Shown here: one piece after another, positions 17,920 through 26,900 of the stretch
Position numbering within the stretch: the stretch's first letter is position 1
Layout of the letters: the number at the start of each line of letters is the position of its first letter
NCBI GenBank assembly: GCA_016708845.1
Contig: JADJFB010000001.1
Span: forward strand, 365,902-429,901
From: Bacteroidota bacterium
Lineage (GTDB): Bacteria > Bacteroidota > Bacteroidia > B-17B0 > Aurantibacillaceae
Reading direction: 5' to 3'
DNA: 64,000 nt
Position numbers and translations under genes: made by a program
The notes under the pieces: model-generated
Databases searched by the model: none
The model's input: only the letters and a program-made list of their open reading frames with translations
Told to the model about the DNA's origin: nothing

Positions 17920-19764
17920 ATGAGACAACACATTATATTTGTTTTAGTTTTTTTTAATCTCTGTTGCTACACGTTTTTGGCACAGTCTGATTGTAATTGC
18001 CCATTAGAAAAAAGCTTCAAAAATTCTTTAAATGTTGCTGTTGACAAAGTTGACGAAGACTCCCTTATTTATTACGCCAATCAATTAAAAAAATCGAACT
18101 GCGAATTATCGGCCATTAAATGGCAACTCCAGTTTTATTTTAAAAATAATAACCTTGATACGATTCCATTATTTTTAAGTGAATTAAAAAACAAAGCGGC
18201 AAAAAACAAATGCACTAATTACATTAACGAATACCATTATTTTAAAGGAAACTATTTCACAAAAACTGAACAGTTTGATAGTGCTACCCATTATTTTTTA
18301 AAGTGCATTTCGGAAGCTAAAACAACAAACGATATAGAAATGTTGGCGAAGGCAAATCTTAATTTTGCTATGGTTTTTGCTAAAACTGTTCAGCCAATTA
18401 AGGCGGTAATGTATGATAAAATAGCCCTAAATTATGCTCAACAAATCAATGATGTTATATTAATATTGCAATGTTCGGTTAATTTACAAAGTGATTTTGG
18501 TACATGTTTCGATTTAACTGAAAATGCGTTGTATTTAGATTCGGCAAGGTTGCAATGCGTAAAATCATTGCAACTAGCTAAACAAAATAAATCTAAAAAG
18601 GAAATTATCAGATCTTATGTAACCTTGGCAGGCATTTATTTAATGGAAAAAAATTATCAAAGTAGTTTAGCTTATGGCGATAGTGTTTTAGCCATTGCTT
18701 CAGTTAAGTCTCACAAAAATTCGGTGTTTTCTATTTATAATAAAATGACTCGCTGTTATATAGATTTGAAAAATCCGGCAAAAGCACTAGCATTAAACGA
18801 TTCGGCATTAAAGTATAAAATTAGTCAAGCAAACTTAGCTGATGTCTTTTATAATTATGTAGATATTTATAAGCAAACTAACAACTTTGAAAAAGCGTTG
18901 TTTTATAATGAAAAAGTGAAAGCATTAGAAGAAGAGCGGTTAAATACTGAACGTTTAGAGGCTGTTACTGATTTAGAGGAAAAATATAACAAAGCTCAAA
19001 ACGAAAAAACGATTAAAGAATTAAATCAAGAGGCAGAAATAAAAAACTTAAGAATTAGAAGTTTGATATTTATAGTGGTGTTAATAGTACTGGTTTTATT
19101 ATTAATAGTGTTCTTTTTCAGACAAAAATCAATTAAAAATAAACAAACAATCATTGAAACCGAGCAACGTTTAAATAGAGCTCGGATTAATCCACATTTC
19201 TTTTTTAATGCATTAACAACTTTACAAGGTTTGGCTGTGAGAGAGAATGACGGAAAAAAAATAGCCATTAATCTTTATAAGTTTTCGAGTTTAATGCGTA
19301 AAACACTCGAAAGTTCTTATAATGATTATATCACTATTGAAAAAGAATTAGAATTCATTAAACAATATATTGAACTTCAAAATTTAAAAGAAAATAATAA
19401 ATTTGAGTATGTGGTTAATGTGGATGAGAATATTAACCAAACAGAAGTATTAATTCCATCGATGTTGATACAGCCTTTTTTAGAAAACGCCATTGAACAT
19501 GGCTTTTCGGATATTGATTTTAAAGGACTTGTACAATTAACTATTCATATTAAAGATAAAAAATTGGTAGTTGTTATTTCTGATAACGGAAAAGGACTTA
19601 TGGCTTCTGAAAACAAAAACAGTAATCACATTTCTCGAGCTATTCAAATTACAAAAGACAGACTTTATTTAATTAATAAAGAAAAGAATACAAATTCTAG
19701 TTATTCGGTAAGTAATAATGTGCCGCATGGTGTAATTATAGAATTAGTTTTACCTTTGTTATAA
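17920..19764 (+). CDS. TPR-containing LytS-type sensor histidine kinase
   Basis: The 614-residue protein begins with a signal peptide (MRQHIIFVLVFFNLCCYTFL). A helical TPR-like periplasmic region follows to about residue 340, then a coiled stretch rich in E/K, and one membrane span near 381-400 (LIFIVVLIVLVLLLIVFFF). The His_kinase domain has NPHFFFN with phosphoacceptor H426, and the N-box is IQPFLENAIEHG. Its partner regulator starts 3 bases after the stop. The TPR sensor suggests it reads a protein partner or internal state rather than a sugar, but this is inference. It differs from the first kinase in the sensor only; the catalytic halves are alike. Confidence 0.92.
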   Translation: MRQHIIFVLVFFNLCCYTFLAQSDCNCPLEKSFKNSLNVAVDKVDEDSLIYYANQLKKSNCELSAIKWQLQFYFKNNNLDTIPLFLSELKNKAAKNKCTNYINEYHYFKGNYFTKTEQFDSATHYFLKCISEAKTTNDIEMLAKANLNFAMVFAKTVQPIKAVMYDKIALNYAQQINDVILILQCSVNLQSDFGTCFDLTENALYLDSARLQCVKSLQLAKQNKSKKEIIRSYVTLAGIYLMEKNYQSSLAYGDSVLAIASVKSHKNSVFSIYNKMTRCYIDLKNPAKALALNDSALKYKISQANLADVFYNYVDIYKQTNNFEKALFYNEKVKALEEERLNTERLEAVTDLEEKYNKAQNEKTIKELNQEAEIKNLRIRSLIFIVVLIVLVLLLIVFFFRQKSIKNKQTIIETEQRLNRARINPHFFFNALTTLQGLAVRENDGKKIAINLYKFSSLMRKTLESSYNDYITIEKELEFIKQYIELQNLKENNKFEYVVNVDENINQTEVLIPSMLIQPFLENAIEHGFSDIDFKGLVQLTIHIKDKKLVVVISDNGKGLMASENKNSNHISRAIQITKDRLYLINKEKNTNSSYSVSNNVPHGVIIELVLPLL

Positions 19765-19767
19765 CTC

Positions 19768-20511
19768 ATGAGAACACTTGTAGTAGATAACGAAGCTGAT
19801 ATCAGACAAAGCGTTGTGGATTTAATTTCTGCTTTTTGTCCTGATATTACTGAAATTGTGGAGGCAAATAGTGTTGATTCTGGTATTGCGAAAATTGCAA
19901 GTTATAAGCCAGATGTTGTTTTTTTGGATGTAGAGTTGGGCGATGGTACCGCCATGGATTTACTTTCGAAACTCGACAAAATAGATTTTCATTTAATTTT
20001 TATTACAGCTCATAATAAATATGCGATTGATGCTTTTAGATTCAGTGCTATTGATTTTTTATTGAAACCCATTAACCCTGAAGAGTTAATGCTTACCATC
20101 GAAAAAATTAAAAAGCATAACAACTTACGTTTAAATGAGCAAATTGAAATTTTAAAAGAAGTAATATCTGCAACAAATCAAGCAGAAAAAAAAATTGTAT
20201 TGCGCGACAATGAATCTATCTTTTTTGTAAAAGTGTCTGACGTTATCCGTTGCGAATCTGATAAATCCTATACGAAATTCATTCTTCAAAACCAAAAACC
20301 AATTATTGTTTCCAAAGGATTAAAAGAGTACGAAGAAATGCTTGAGAAATTTGGCTTTGTTCGCACGCATCAATCTCATTTAATAAATATGTCTAAAATT
20401 ATTCGATTTGATAAAGCAGATGGTGGAAGTATTGTGTTAGAGAATAACGACATTGTACCCGTGTCGCAGCGTAAAAAGGAGTTCATCCTTGAAACTTTTA
20501 AAAATCTATAA
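19768..20511 (+). CDS. LytTR-family response regulator
   Basis: The 247-residue protein has a receiver domain (VVDNEAD pocket, phosphoacceptor D54 in VFLDVELGDG, Lys in LLKPIN) and a LytTR DNA-binding domain from about residue 145 (VIRCESDKSYTKFIL ... VSQRKKEF). Only 3 bases separate it from the kinase, so the two are surely co-transcribed. Overall layout and spacing of motifs match the regulator at 11357 closely. The next gene, a surface protein at 20639, has its own -7 box but is the nearest candidate target. Confidence 0.93.
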   Translation: MRTLVVDNEADIRQSVVDLISAFCPDITEIVEANSVDSGIAKIASYKPDVVFLDVELGDGTAMDLLSKLDKIDFHLIFITAHNKYAIDAFRFSAIDFLLKPINPEELMLTIEKIKKHNNLRLNEQIEILKEVISATNQAEKKIVLRDNESIFFVKVSDVIRCESDKSYTKFILQNQKPIIVSKGLKEYEEMLEKFGFVRTHQSHLINMSKIIRFDKADGGSIVLENNDIVPVSQRKKEFILETFKNL

Positions 20512-20605
20512 TTTCCCTTAAATCGAATTTCGGTTTTTTTCCATCGAATATCAATAATGCCTCATCGCTTATCTATTTAGGGCATTCCTTGCTCTTTTTG
20601 CTTCC

Positions 20606-20613
20606 TATTTTTG
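20606..20613 (+). promoter_or_regulatory. -7 box upstream of the propeller adhesin
   Basis: TATTTTTG matches TAnnTTTG, 25 bases before the ATG at 20639. An inverted repeat AATGCC/GGCATT (20556-20561 / 20581-20586) lies just upstream and could be an operator. Confidence 0.4.
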
Positions 20614-20638
20614 AGTTATAATCATTCAACTTATAATC

Positions 20639-23600
20639 ATGAAAAGACTATTATTTATTACGACGGTTATTTTAACCTTTTTAAATTCATCAATCAAAGC
20701 TCAATCGCCATCTATTATGCTTGAGTGGCGAAAAGCAATGGGTAATGCAAATATTGACATTGCAACTCAATCTGTAACAGATGCAAGTGGAAATGTATAC
20801 ACCGTTGGATATTTTGGAGGCACTGTAGATTTTGATCCAAGTGCAAGTACTTACACATTAACGTCGGCAGGTGCTTACGATATGTTTATTCAAAAACTGG
20901 ATGCTAATGGCAATTTTGTATGGGCTAATAGAATTGGTAGTACCGGTAATGAAGCAGCAAATACTGTTTTTGTTGATGGTTCAAACAATATTTATATAGG
21001 TGGTTACTATAATGGTACGGTAGATTTTGATTGGACAGCAGGCACTTTAGCGTTAAGCAGCGGTACGGTGCAATCTGGATTTATTGCTAAATATAATTCA
21101 ATAGGAAATATAACATGGCTCAAAGGTTTAATTGGGACTGCAACATCAAATGCAAATTCAATTAGTGTAGATAATAGCGGTAATGTTTATACCGCAGGTA
21201 CAATAGGGCAAGGAGTTATTGATTTTGATCCTAATGCAGGAGTGTCAAGTTTTACAGTTACTAATTCTGGGTTTTTTGTCCAAAAATTGACATCAGCTGG
21301 TAATTTAAGTTGGGCTAAAGGATTTAATTCTGCAGCATTAGGTTGTTATGCAACTACTATTGATTTAGATAATGCTGGTAATCCAGCTATTGGCGGTGTG
21401 TTTGCTGGCAGTGTAGATTTTGATCCAAATGCAGGGGTAACAACTTATACTACTTTTTTAAATAATCCAGACGCTTTTGTGTTAAAGTTAAGCAATTTAG
21501 GAAATTATGATTTTGGTTTCCCTTTAGGCGTAGGGTCTGCTTCTGGAAATCATGATGATGCAATAAATGATATTGAGTTTGATGCAAGTAATAATTTATA
21601 TGTGTGTGGTTATTTCAGCAGAACTGTTGATTTTGATCCAAGTGCAGCAACAAATACACTAACTATAAGCGGAGGTATTTCGGGGTCGTTTACAAACAGA
21701 GATGCTTTTATTGCCAAGTATTCAAGCACTGGTTTATTTAATTGGGTAACTAACTCGGGTATTGGAAATAGCACTTATATAGATTTAGCTTCTGGCTTAG
21801 CAATTAATTCTTCCGGAGATGCTTTTGTAGGTGTTTCTAATTTTAGCAGTGGCGGTAACCTTTCATCATACAAATTATGTAAATTCAGTTCAAGTGGTTC
21901 CTTGTTATTTTTTAAATCATTTTCTAATATCGAATCGTATGATTTGAATATTGATGTAGCTGGTAATATATATCTTGCTGGATACGTTGAAGGCTCTGCA
22001 GATATTGATCCATCAACCTATTTCTCAAACACAGTTTCATCAATAGCACAAAAGGACGCATTAATTGTTAAGTTTTCTGAATGTACAACACCTGCTTCAT
22101 CAGGACCATTAACAGGCGCTGTGGCATTATGTAATGGAAGCGCTAATTCTTATAGTATTTCGCCAGTGGTTGGAGCCCAAGGATATGCTTGGTCAACTAA
22201 TATTGGTATGGTTGGTACTTCAACAACTAATATAATCAGTTTAACATCGGCACAAACAGCAACAACAGGAGTTATATCTGTAGTTGGATACAATCATTGT
22301 GGAAATGCTCCAACACAAACATTGCAAGTAACAGTAACTCCTAATACAACAGTTAATGTGGCTTCCAGTTCATCAAGTGTTTGTGCTGGTAATTCTGTTA
22401 CTTTAACAGCAAGCGGAGCAACTACCTATTCTTGGGCAAGTGGCGAAACTACTTCTTCAATAGTAAAAAATCCAACTTCAACAACTGTATATACAGTTTC
22501 AGGATACAATGGAAATTGTTCTAATACAAAAACGCTTTCTATAAACGCCGTTGCTTTGCCAAATATGTTAGTAACAGTAAATCAACCAACAGCAGGTTGC
22601 GCAGGATCACCAGTATTTTTAACTGCTTCAGGGGCAACTTCATACACGTGGAATACAGGAGCGTTTACAAATTCTATTAATGTCACACCAACCGTATCAA
22701 CAATATATACAGTAACAGGAACTAATGCTGCTGGTTGCGTAAAAACAACAACAGCCGGTGTTGGCATACAATCTCCTGTATTAGTGGTTAGTGCATCAGC
22801 TTACTCGGTTTGTCCGGGAGGGGTATCTACATTATCAGTATCTGGCGCACAAAGTTATACTTGGAATGGACCAGGTGGAATGACTACTGGAAGTATTAGA
22901 AATGTTAGTCCAACTTCTACATCTACTTACGTGGTTGGAGGTACTGGTTTCGCAGGTTGTATCTCTCAAACAAATATTGTTGTTTATGTTACTGCTGCAA
23001 TAACAGTTAGTGCAACTGCATCATCAAGCATATCTTGTTCTGGATCGCCAGTAATTATTACGGCATCTGGCGCAACAAGTTATACTTGGAACACGGGTGC
23101 AGTAAGTTCAACAATTTCGGTGTCTCCATTAACTCCAACTATTTATACTGTAACTGGAGCAAGTGGAAGTTGTTCAGGGACAAAAACTATTTCGATTGGT
23201 GTAGCAACTAATCCTAATGTATTAGCGATAACTAATACGTCGTTATTGTGTTCAGGGCAATCAGCAAACTTAACAGCTTCTGTCACACCATTTACACTGG
23301 GTATGACTTATACTTGGAGCACAGGTCAAACTATCACTAATATTAATATTTCGCCACCAACAACAACAACGTATACTGTAATTGGTAAAAATATGCAGGG
23401 ATGTACAAATACAGTTTCAATAACACAATCCGTATCACCTCAATTTACACTTTCGGTAGCGGCATCATCTTTAGTTTCTTGTTCTGGTTCTCCAGTTATT
23501 TTATCAGCATCAGGTGGAAGTACGTATACTTGGAATACAGGATCTAATTCAAATACAGTTTCTGTTTCTCCAACAACAAATACAACATATTCAGTAAGTG

Positions 23601-24122
23601 GCACAAGTGGTGCGTGTTCAAATAGTCAAACTATTTCAGTAGATGCATCAACTAATCCATCCTTATCAGCAGTTACTAATAATACATTATTGTGTATTTC
23701 ACAATCCGCTTTATTAACGGCAAACGGTGTAGGTGTGGTATCCTATTTATGGAATACAGGAGCTACATCTGCTAATATTTCTGTTACACCTACAACTACA
23801 ACTGTATATTCTGTTACAGGTACGAATGCTTTTGGTTGTTCAACAACGATTGCTATTACTCAGTCAGTTTCTACATGTACTGGACTAAACGAAGTCGAAA
23901 ATACAACTACTTTATTTTCCGTATTTCCAAATCCAAACAATGGCGAGTTTACAATTACTACTATTAAAGGAAGTTATTCTTTAATAAATTCTATAGGAGA
24001 AATTGTCAGAGTTATTGAAGTGGAGAAATGATAAAGAAGTAATTGATGTAAAAGACTTGTCACAAGGAATTTATTACATCATTGGTAAAACAGCAAAAGC
24101 AAAAATAATTATCACAAAATAA
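20639..24122 (+). CDS. Secreted beta-propeller/Ig-like surface protein; frameshift in the T9SS sorting domain
   Basis: The main frame (20639-24031, 1130 residues) has a signal peptide (MKRLLFITTVILTFLNSSIKAQ) and SBBP-type propeller repeats (about 40-480, recurring GTVDFDPSA and GNVYTVG motifs). Seven or so Ig-like domains with TYTWNTG follow, then the first half of a T9SS sorting domain (FPNPNNGEFTITT) cut by a TGA. The missing half (DLSQGIYYIIGKTAKAKIII) follows in another frame and ends with a TAA at 24120-24122. Removing one A from the AAA at 24026-24028 restores a 1160-residue protein of correct length. If the break is real, the product would lack a full sorting signal and probably stay in the periplasm. 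Confidence 0.85.
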
Positions 24123-24164
24123 AAATTGAATCACGCGGTTGAATGATATAGATCTGTGATTCAT

Positions 24165-24200
24165 AAAAGATAAAGGCAACTTAGGTTGCTTTTATCTTTT
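24165..24200 (+). terminator. Intrinsic terminator after the propeller adhesin
   Basis: AAAAGATAAAGGCAAC pairs with GTTGCTTTTATCTTTT (one G-T pair) across a 4-base loop. It lies 42 bases after the restored stop. Confidence 0.75.
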
Positions 24201-24331
24201 ATATGATAAATGAGATGAGCGTTTAATTTATAAAAAATAAATACAATCTCTAATTCGATTATTTAGCTTTGCTTGGTAACGATAGCTGTAAAAATGTTTT
24301 AGTTAGCAAAAATAAAAAGAAATAAATTTAG

Positions 24332-24637
24332 TTACATGCCCGGTAACATCCCACTGGCTACAGATTTCATTTCATTATCATTTAATTCGTTGGCTTTTAG
24401 TAAAGCTTTGTTTAATGTAACCGTTAGTTGTTCTTCTAGTTCTTCTTTATCTCCATGTTGTAATCCTGGAGCAATAATTAAAGATTTTATTTCTCTGTTG
24501 CCTGTAATGGTAATTTTAATATCGCCACCAGCTCCTTCCACATTAATAATGGTTGAATCTAATTTTAATTTAATTTCATCGGCTTTTTGCTTCATTTCTT
24601 GAAGCTTGCCCATCATGTCTCCTAGTTTTCCGAACAT
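24332..24637 (-). CDS. YbaB/EbfC-family nucleoid-associated protein
   Basis: The 101-residue protein is the usual length for the family. The N-terminal helix (MFGKLGDMMGKLQEMKQKAD), the central strand pattern with VEGAGGDIKITITGNREI, and the C-terminal helical part ending in SGMLPGM match YbaB. These proteins form DNA-binding dimers and often lie beside recR/dnaX; here the upstream neighbour is an rRNA methyltransferase gene on the same strand. About 106 bases containing an inverted-repeat element separate the two. Confidence 0.9.
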   Translation of the reverse strand: MFGKLGDMMGKLQEMKQKADEIKLKLDSTIINVEGAGGDIKITITGNREIKSLIIAPGLQHGDKEELEEQLTVTLNKALLKANELNDNEMKSVASGMLPGM

Positions 24638-24658
24638 CGTTTTTGTTTATTTATTTTT

Positions 24659-24726
24659 TTAACCACATAGGCACATAGTTTTATTTAATTTAGCTCTATG
24701 TTTTCTATGTATCTATGTGGTTTAAA
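24659..24726. repeat. CCACATAG-type intergenic inverted repeat, copy 1
   Basis: AACCACATAGGCACATAG at the left and CTATGTATCTATGTGGTT at the right are inverted copies with two mismatches, enclosing about 27 bases. The same arms occur at 34909-35096 and 38101-38219. Confidence 0.7.
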
Positions 24727-24743
24727 ATTAATTGATTTATAGT

Positions 24744-26102
24744 TTACTTCAAAATTCTAAACTCGTTTGGTAAATAATTATTTAACCGATTTCCTAAATG
24801 TTTTATCCAACCAATACCAAAGCCTTTATGACTCATTAAATTCCAGCCTTTGTTTCCGTCAATGGATTGTAACTCTTTTTTTAGAAATTGGATGGCTTGT
24901 TCTTGATTACATTCTATAGTTTGAATAGTATCTGCACGATGAATACTCCAAGCTAAATCATGATGAGGTATCACTTCGTTTTTAATTAAACTGCCAATAG
25001 TTGTGCCTACTTTTTTGTAATATAAATTAGAAAATTTATTAATGAAATCCAGTGTAATTTGATTCGTTAATAAATAATCATCTTTAAATTTTGTAATTTG
25101 ATGGGAGTCTAAATTTTTGATCCAATTGGAAAACAATTCTTTTTCTTTAGGTTTAATAATCGAAAATGCTTCATATTTTGATTTTCGCACTTGATGATGA
25201 CTGTCTATTGCGCCAGGTTTTTTAAATACAGCGCAGAAAAAACCTTCCGATTGTGTTTTGTCGGGATAAAAACGATAGCCAAAAGCTTTTTGTTTTTCGC
25301 TACTCGTTTCAACAATTCCCCATTTTTTTTCAGTAGGAATTTGTACACTTATTAATCCAAATTCATTGATTAACCAATCGGCAATTTCTTCATTTTCAGA
25401 TTTTGAGTAAGAGCAAGTAGAGTAAACTAATGATCCTCCTTGTTTTAAAGTTCCTATAATATCAGATAAAATTCGTTTTTGACGTTGGTTACATAAGTTC
25501 ACATTATCTAAACTCCATTCATCAACAGCATCATGTTGTTTTCTAAATAACCCTGAACCACTGCAAGGCGCATCCACCAAAATGATATCAAATACATCGT
25601 TGATGTCGGAGTAGGAACTAGGATCATTGTTAGTCACTACAACATTGCAAGTTCCCCATTTGCTGAGGTTTTGAGCTAATACGTCTGAGCGTTGTTTAGT
25701 AATTTCGTTAGCTACTAAAGCACTTTCACTATTTAATAATGAATTTAATAAAGTGCTTTTTCCGCCTGGCGAAGCACATACGTCAAATGCTAATAATGTT
25801 TGATTAAAATCGACACATGATTTTAAGGCATGTTCAATAAACATAGAACCTGCTTCTTGCACATAATAACAACCCGCTTGAAATAGAACATCATACGTAA
25901 AATTTGGACGTTCATTCAAATAAAAGCCTTTTTCGTTCCATGGAATTGGATGATCTAATTTAAAATTTAGTTCAGTACGTTTAAAAGGATTGATTCTAAT
26001 ACTTGTAGGCGATACTGTTTGATGAGCATCGATAAATGCTTGCTCATTAAAGCCTTCGCAACTTGAAATAGAGTTTATAAATTCGGTAGGTAATTGTAAC
26101 AT
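24744..26102 (-). CDS. RsmB/NOP-family 16S/tRNA cytosine-C5 methyltransferase
   Basis: The 452-residue protein has the SAM-binding motif FDVCASPGGKSTLL, motif IV DAPCSGSG with one catalytic Cys, and motif VI YSTCSYS with the other Cys, as in NOL1/NOP2/Sun enzymes. The C-terminal ~150 residues match the extra domain seen in RsmF-like proteins (GWNLMSHKGFGIGWIKHLG). It methylates C5 of cytosine in rRNA, using two Cys; the exact target base cannot be read from sequence. Its start (26102) is 32 bases from the divergent recX start. Confidence 0.92.
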   Translation of the reverse strand: MLQLPTEFINSISSCEGFNEQAFIDAHQTVSPTSIRINPFKRTELNFKLDHPIPWNEKGFYLNERPNFTYDVLFQAGCYYVQEAGSMFIEHALKSCVDFNQTLLAFDVCASPGGKSTLLNSLLNSESALVANEITKQRSDVLAQNLSKWGTCNVVVTNNDPSSYSDINDVFDIILVDAPCSGSGLFRKQHDAVDEWSLDNVNLCNQRQKRILSDIIGTLKQGGSLVYSTCSYSKSENEEIADWLINEFGLISVQIPTEKKWGIVETSSEKQKAFGYRFYPDKTQSEGFFCAVFKKPGAIDSHHQVRKSKYEAFSIIKPKEKELFSNWIKNLDSHQITKFKDDYLLTNQITLDFINKFSNLYYKKVGTTIGSLIKNEVIPHHDLAWSIHRADTIQTIECNQEQAIQFLKKELQSIDGNKGWNLMSHKGFGIGWIKHLGNRLNNYLPNEFRILK

Positions 26103-26129
26103 AATTGTGAATCAAATATAAAGAAATAT

Positions 26130-26137
26130 TACTTTTG
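26130..26137 (+). promoter_or_regulatory. Possible -7 box at the start of recX
   Basis: TACTTTTG is a perfect TAnnTTTG match, with TTG at 26105-26107 spaced 22 bases upstream. It overlaps the TTG taken as the recX start, so either the box is fortuitous or translation begins further in, for example at GTG 26141 or ATG 26198. Confidence 0.35.
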
Positions 26138-26628
26138 TTTGTGTTTGAAAAGAAAGCTCCTATAAAAATAACAGATCCACATTTAGCGTTGGTTAAAATG
26201 CAAAGTTGGTGTGCCTACCAAGAGCGTTCTCAGCAAGACTCGCGTGATAAGTTGTATGAATTAGGTATGAGGCCAGAAGCCGTTGAAAACATCATCGTTC
26301 AATTGATACAAGATAATTTTTTAAATGAAGAGCGTTTTGCGATGTCTTTTGCTCGCGGTAAGTTTAGCATTAAAAAATGGGGACGAATTAAAATTAAACA
26401 AGAGTTAAAACAAAAACGGGTGAGCGAGTATTGTCTAAAAAAGGCATTACAGCAAATAGATGAAACGGAATATTTCGAAACTCTAAAAAAATAATAGAGA
26501 GTAAACGTAAGCTCATTAAAGAACCAAACAAGATAAAATTGCAATACAAATTAATGAACTACGCTTTATCTAAAGGCTACGAAAAAGATTTAGTGTTTGA
26601 TTTGTTGAATAGTAAAGAAGTAGATTAG
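26135..26628 (+). CDS. recX: Regulatory protein RecX, split by a frameshift at A7
   Basis: RecX binds and limits RecA filaments. The first frame (119 residues, to the TAA at 26494) contains the diagnostic CAYQERSQQDSRDKLYELGM and FLNEERFAMSFARGKFSIKKWG. The family's third helical repeat (QYKLMNYALSKGYEKDLVF) follows in the -1 frame and ends at 26628. Adding one A to the run at 26485-26491 gives 164 residues, normal for the family. The run reads A AAA AAA in the zero frame just before the stop, which is a textbook -1 slippery heptamer. The start is uncertain: TTG 26135, GTG 26141 or ATG 26198. Confidence 0.85.
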
Positions 26629-26631
26629 GTT

Positions 26632-26880
26632 TTGGGCGCGTCCCTGCGGGTCGGGCTTTCGGCACTCGCTTTTTTATTTGCTCTGCGAACAAATAAAAAG
26701 AGCTCAAACAATGCCTCTATCCCTCACGCAATTTACGTTTCAAAATTCGGAATTTACATTTCTGTTTTGGAGCTATTAAGCGTGAGGGACGCAAACGAAA
26801 ATCCTTTTTTGTGGAACAAAAAAGATTGAAGTGACAGCCCGCTGCGGCTACCGCCTCACACGCCGCAAAAATTAAACTAA
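26632..26880. repeat. GC-rich structured intergenic element with three hairpins
   Basis: The element stands out by base composition: it begins GGGCGCGTCCCTGCGGGTCG and ends GCCCGCTGCGGCTACCGCC. Inside are three strong inverted repeats: TTTTTATTTG/CAAATAAAAA around 26670-26700, TCCCTCACGC/GCGTGAGGGA at 26720-26729 and 26780-26789, and CTTTTTTGT/ACAAAAAAG around 26803-26824. GGGACGC (26786-26792) can also pair with GCGTCCC near the start. A 65-codon open frame runs through it, but the hairpins fit a non-coding RNA or dispersed repeat better. Only one copy is visible here. Confidence 0.55.
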
Positions 26881-26900
26881 AACTTAATTTTATAATTTAT

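Noticed and set aside
26632..26829. A 65-codon open frame in the GC-rich element as a protein gene
   Set aside because: The frame follows hairpin arms and has no plausible domain; a structured repeat or RNA explains the sequence better.
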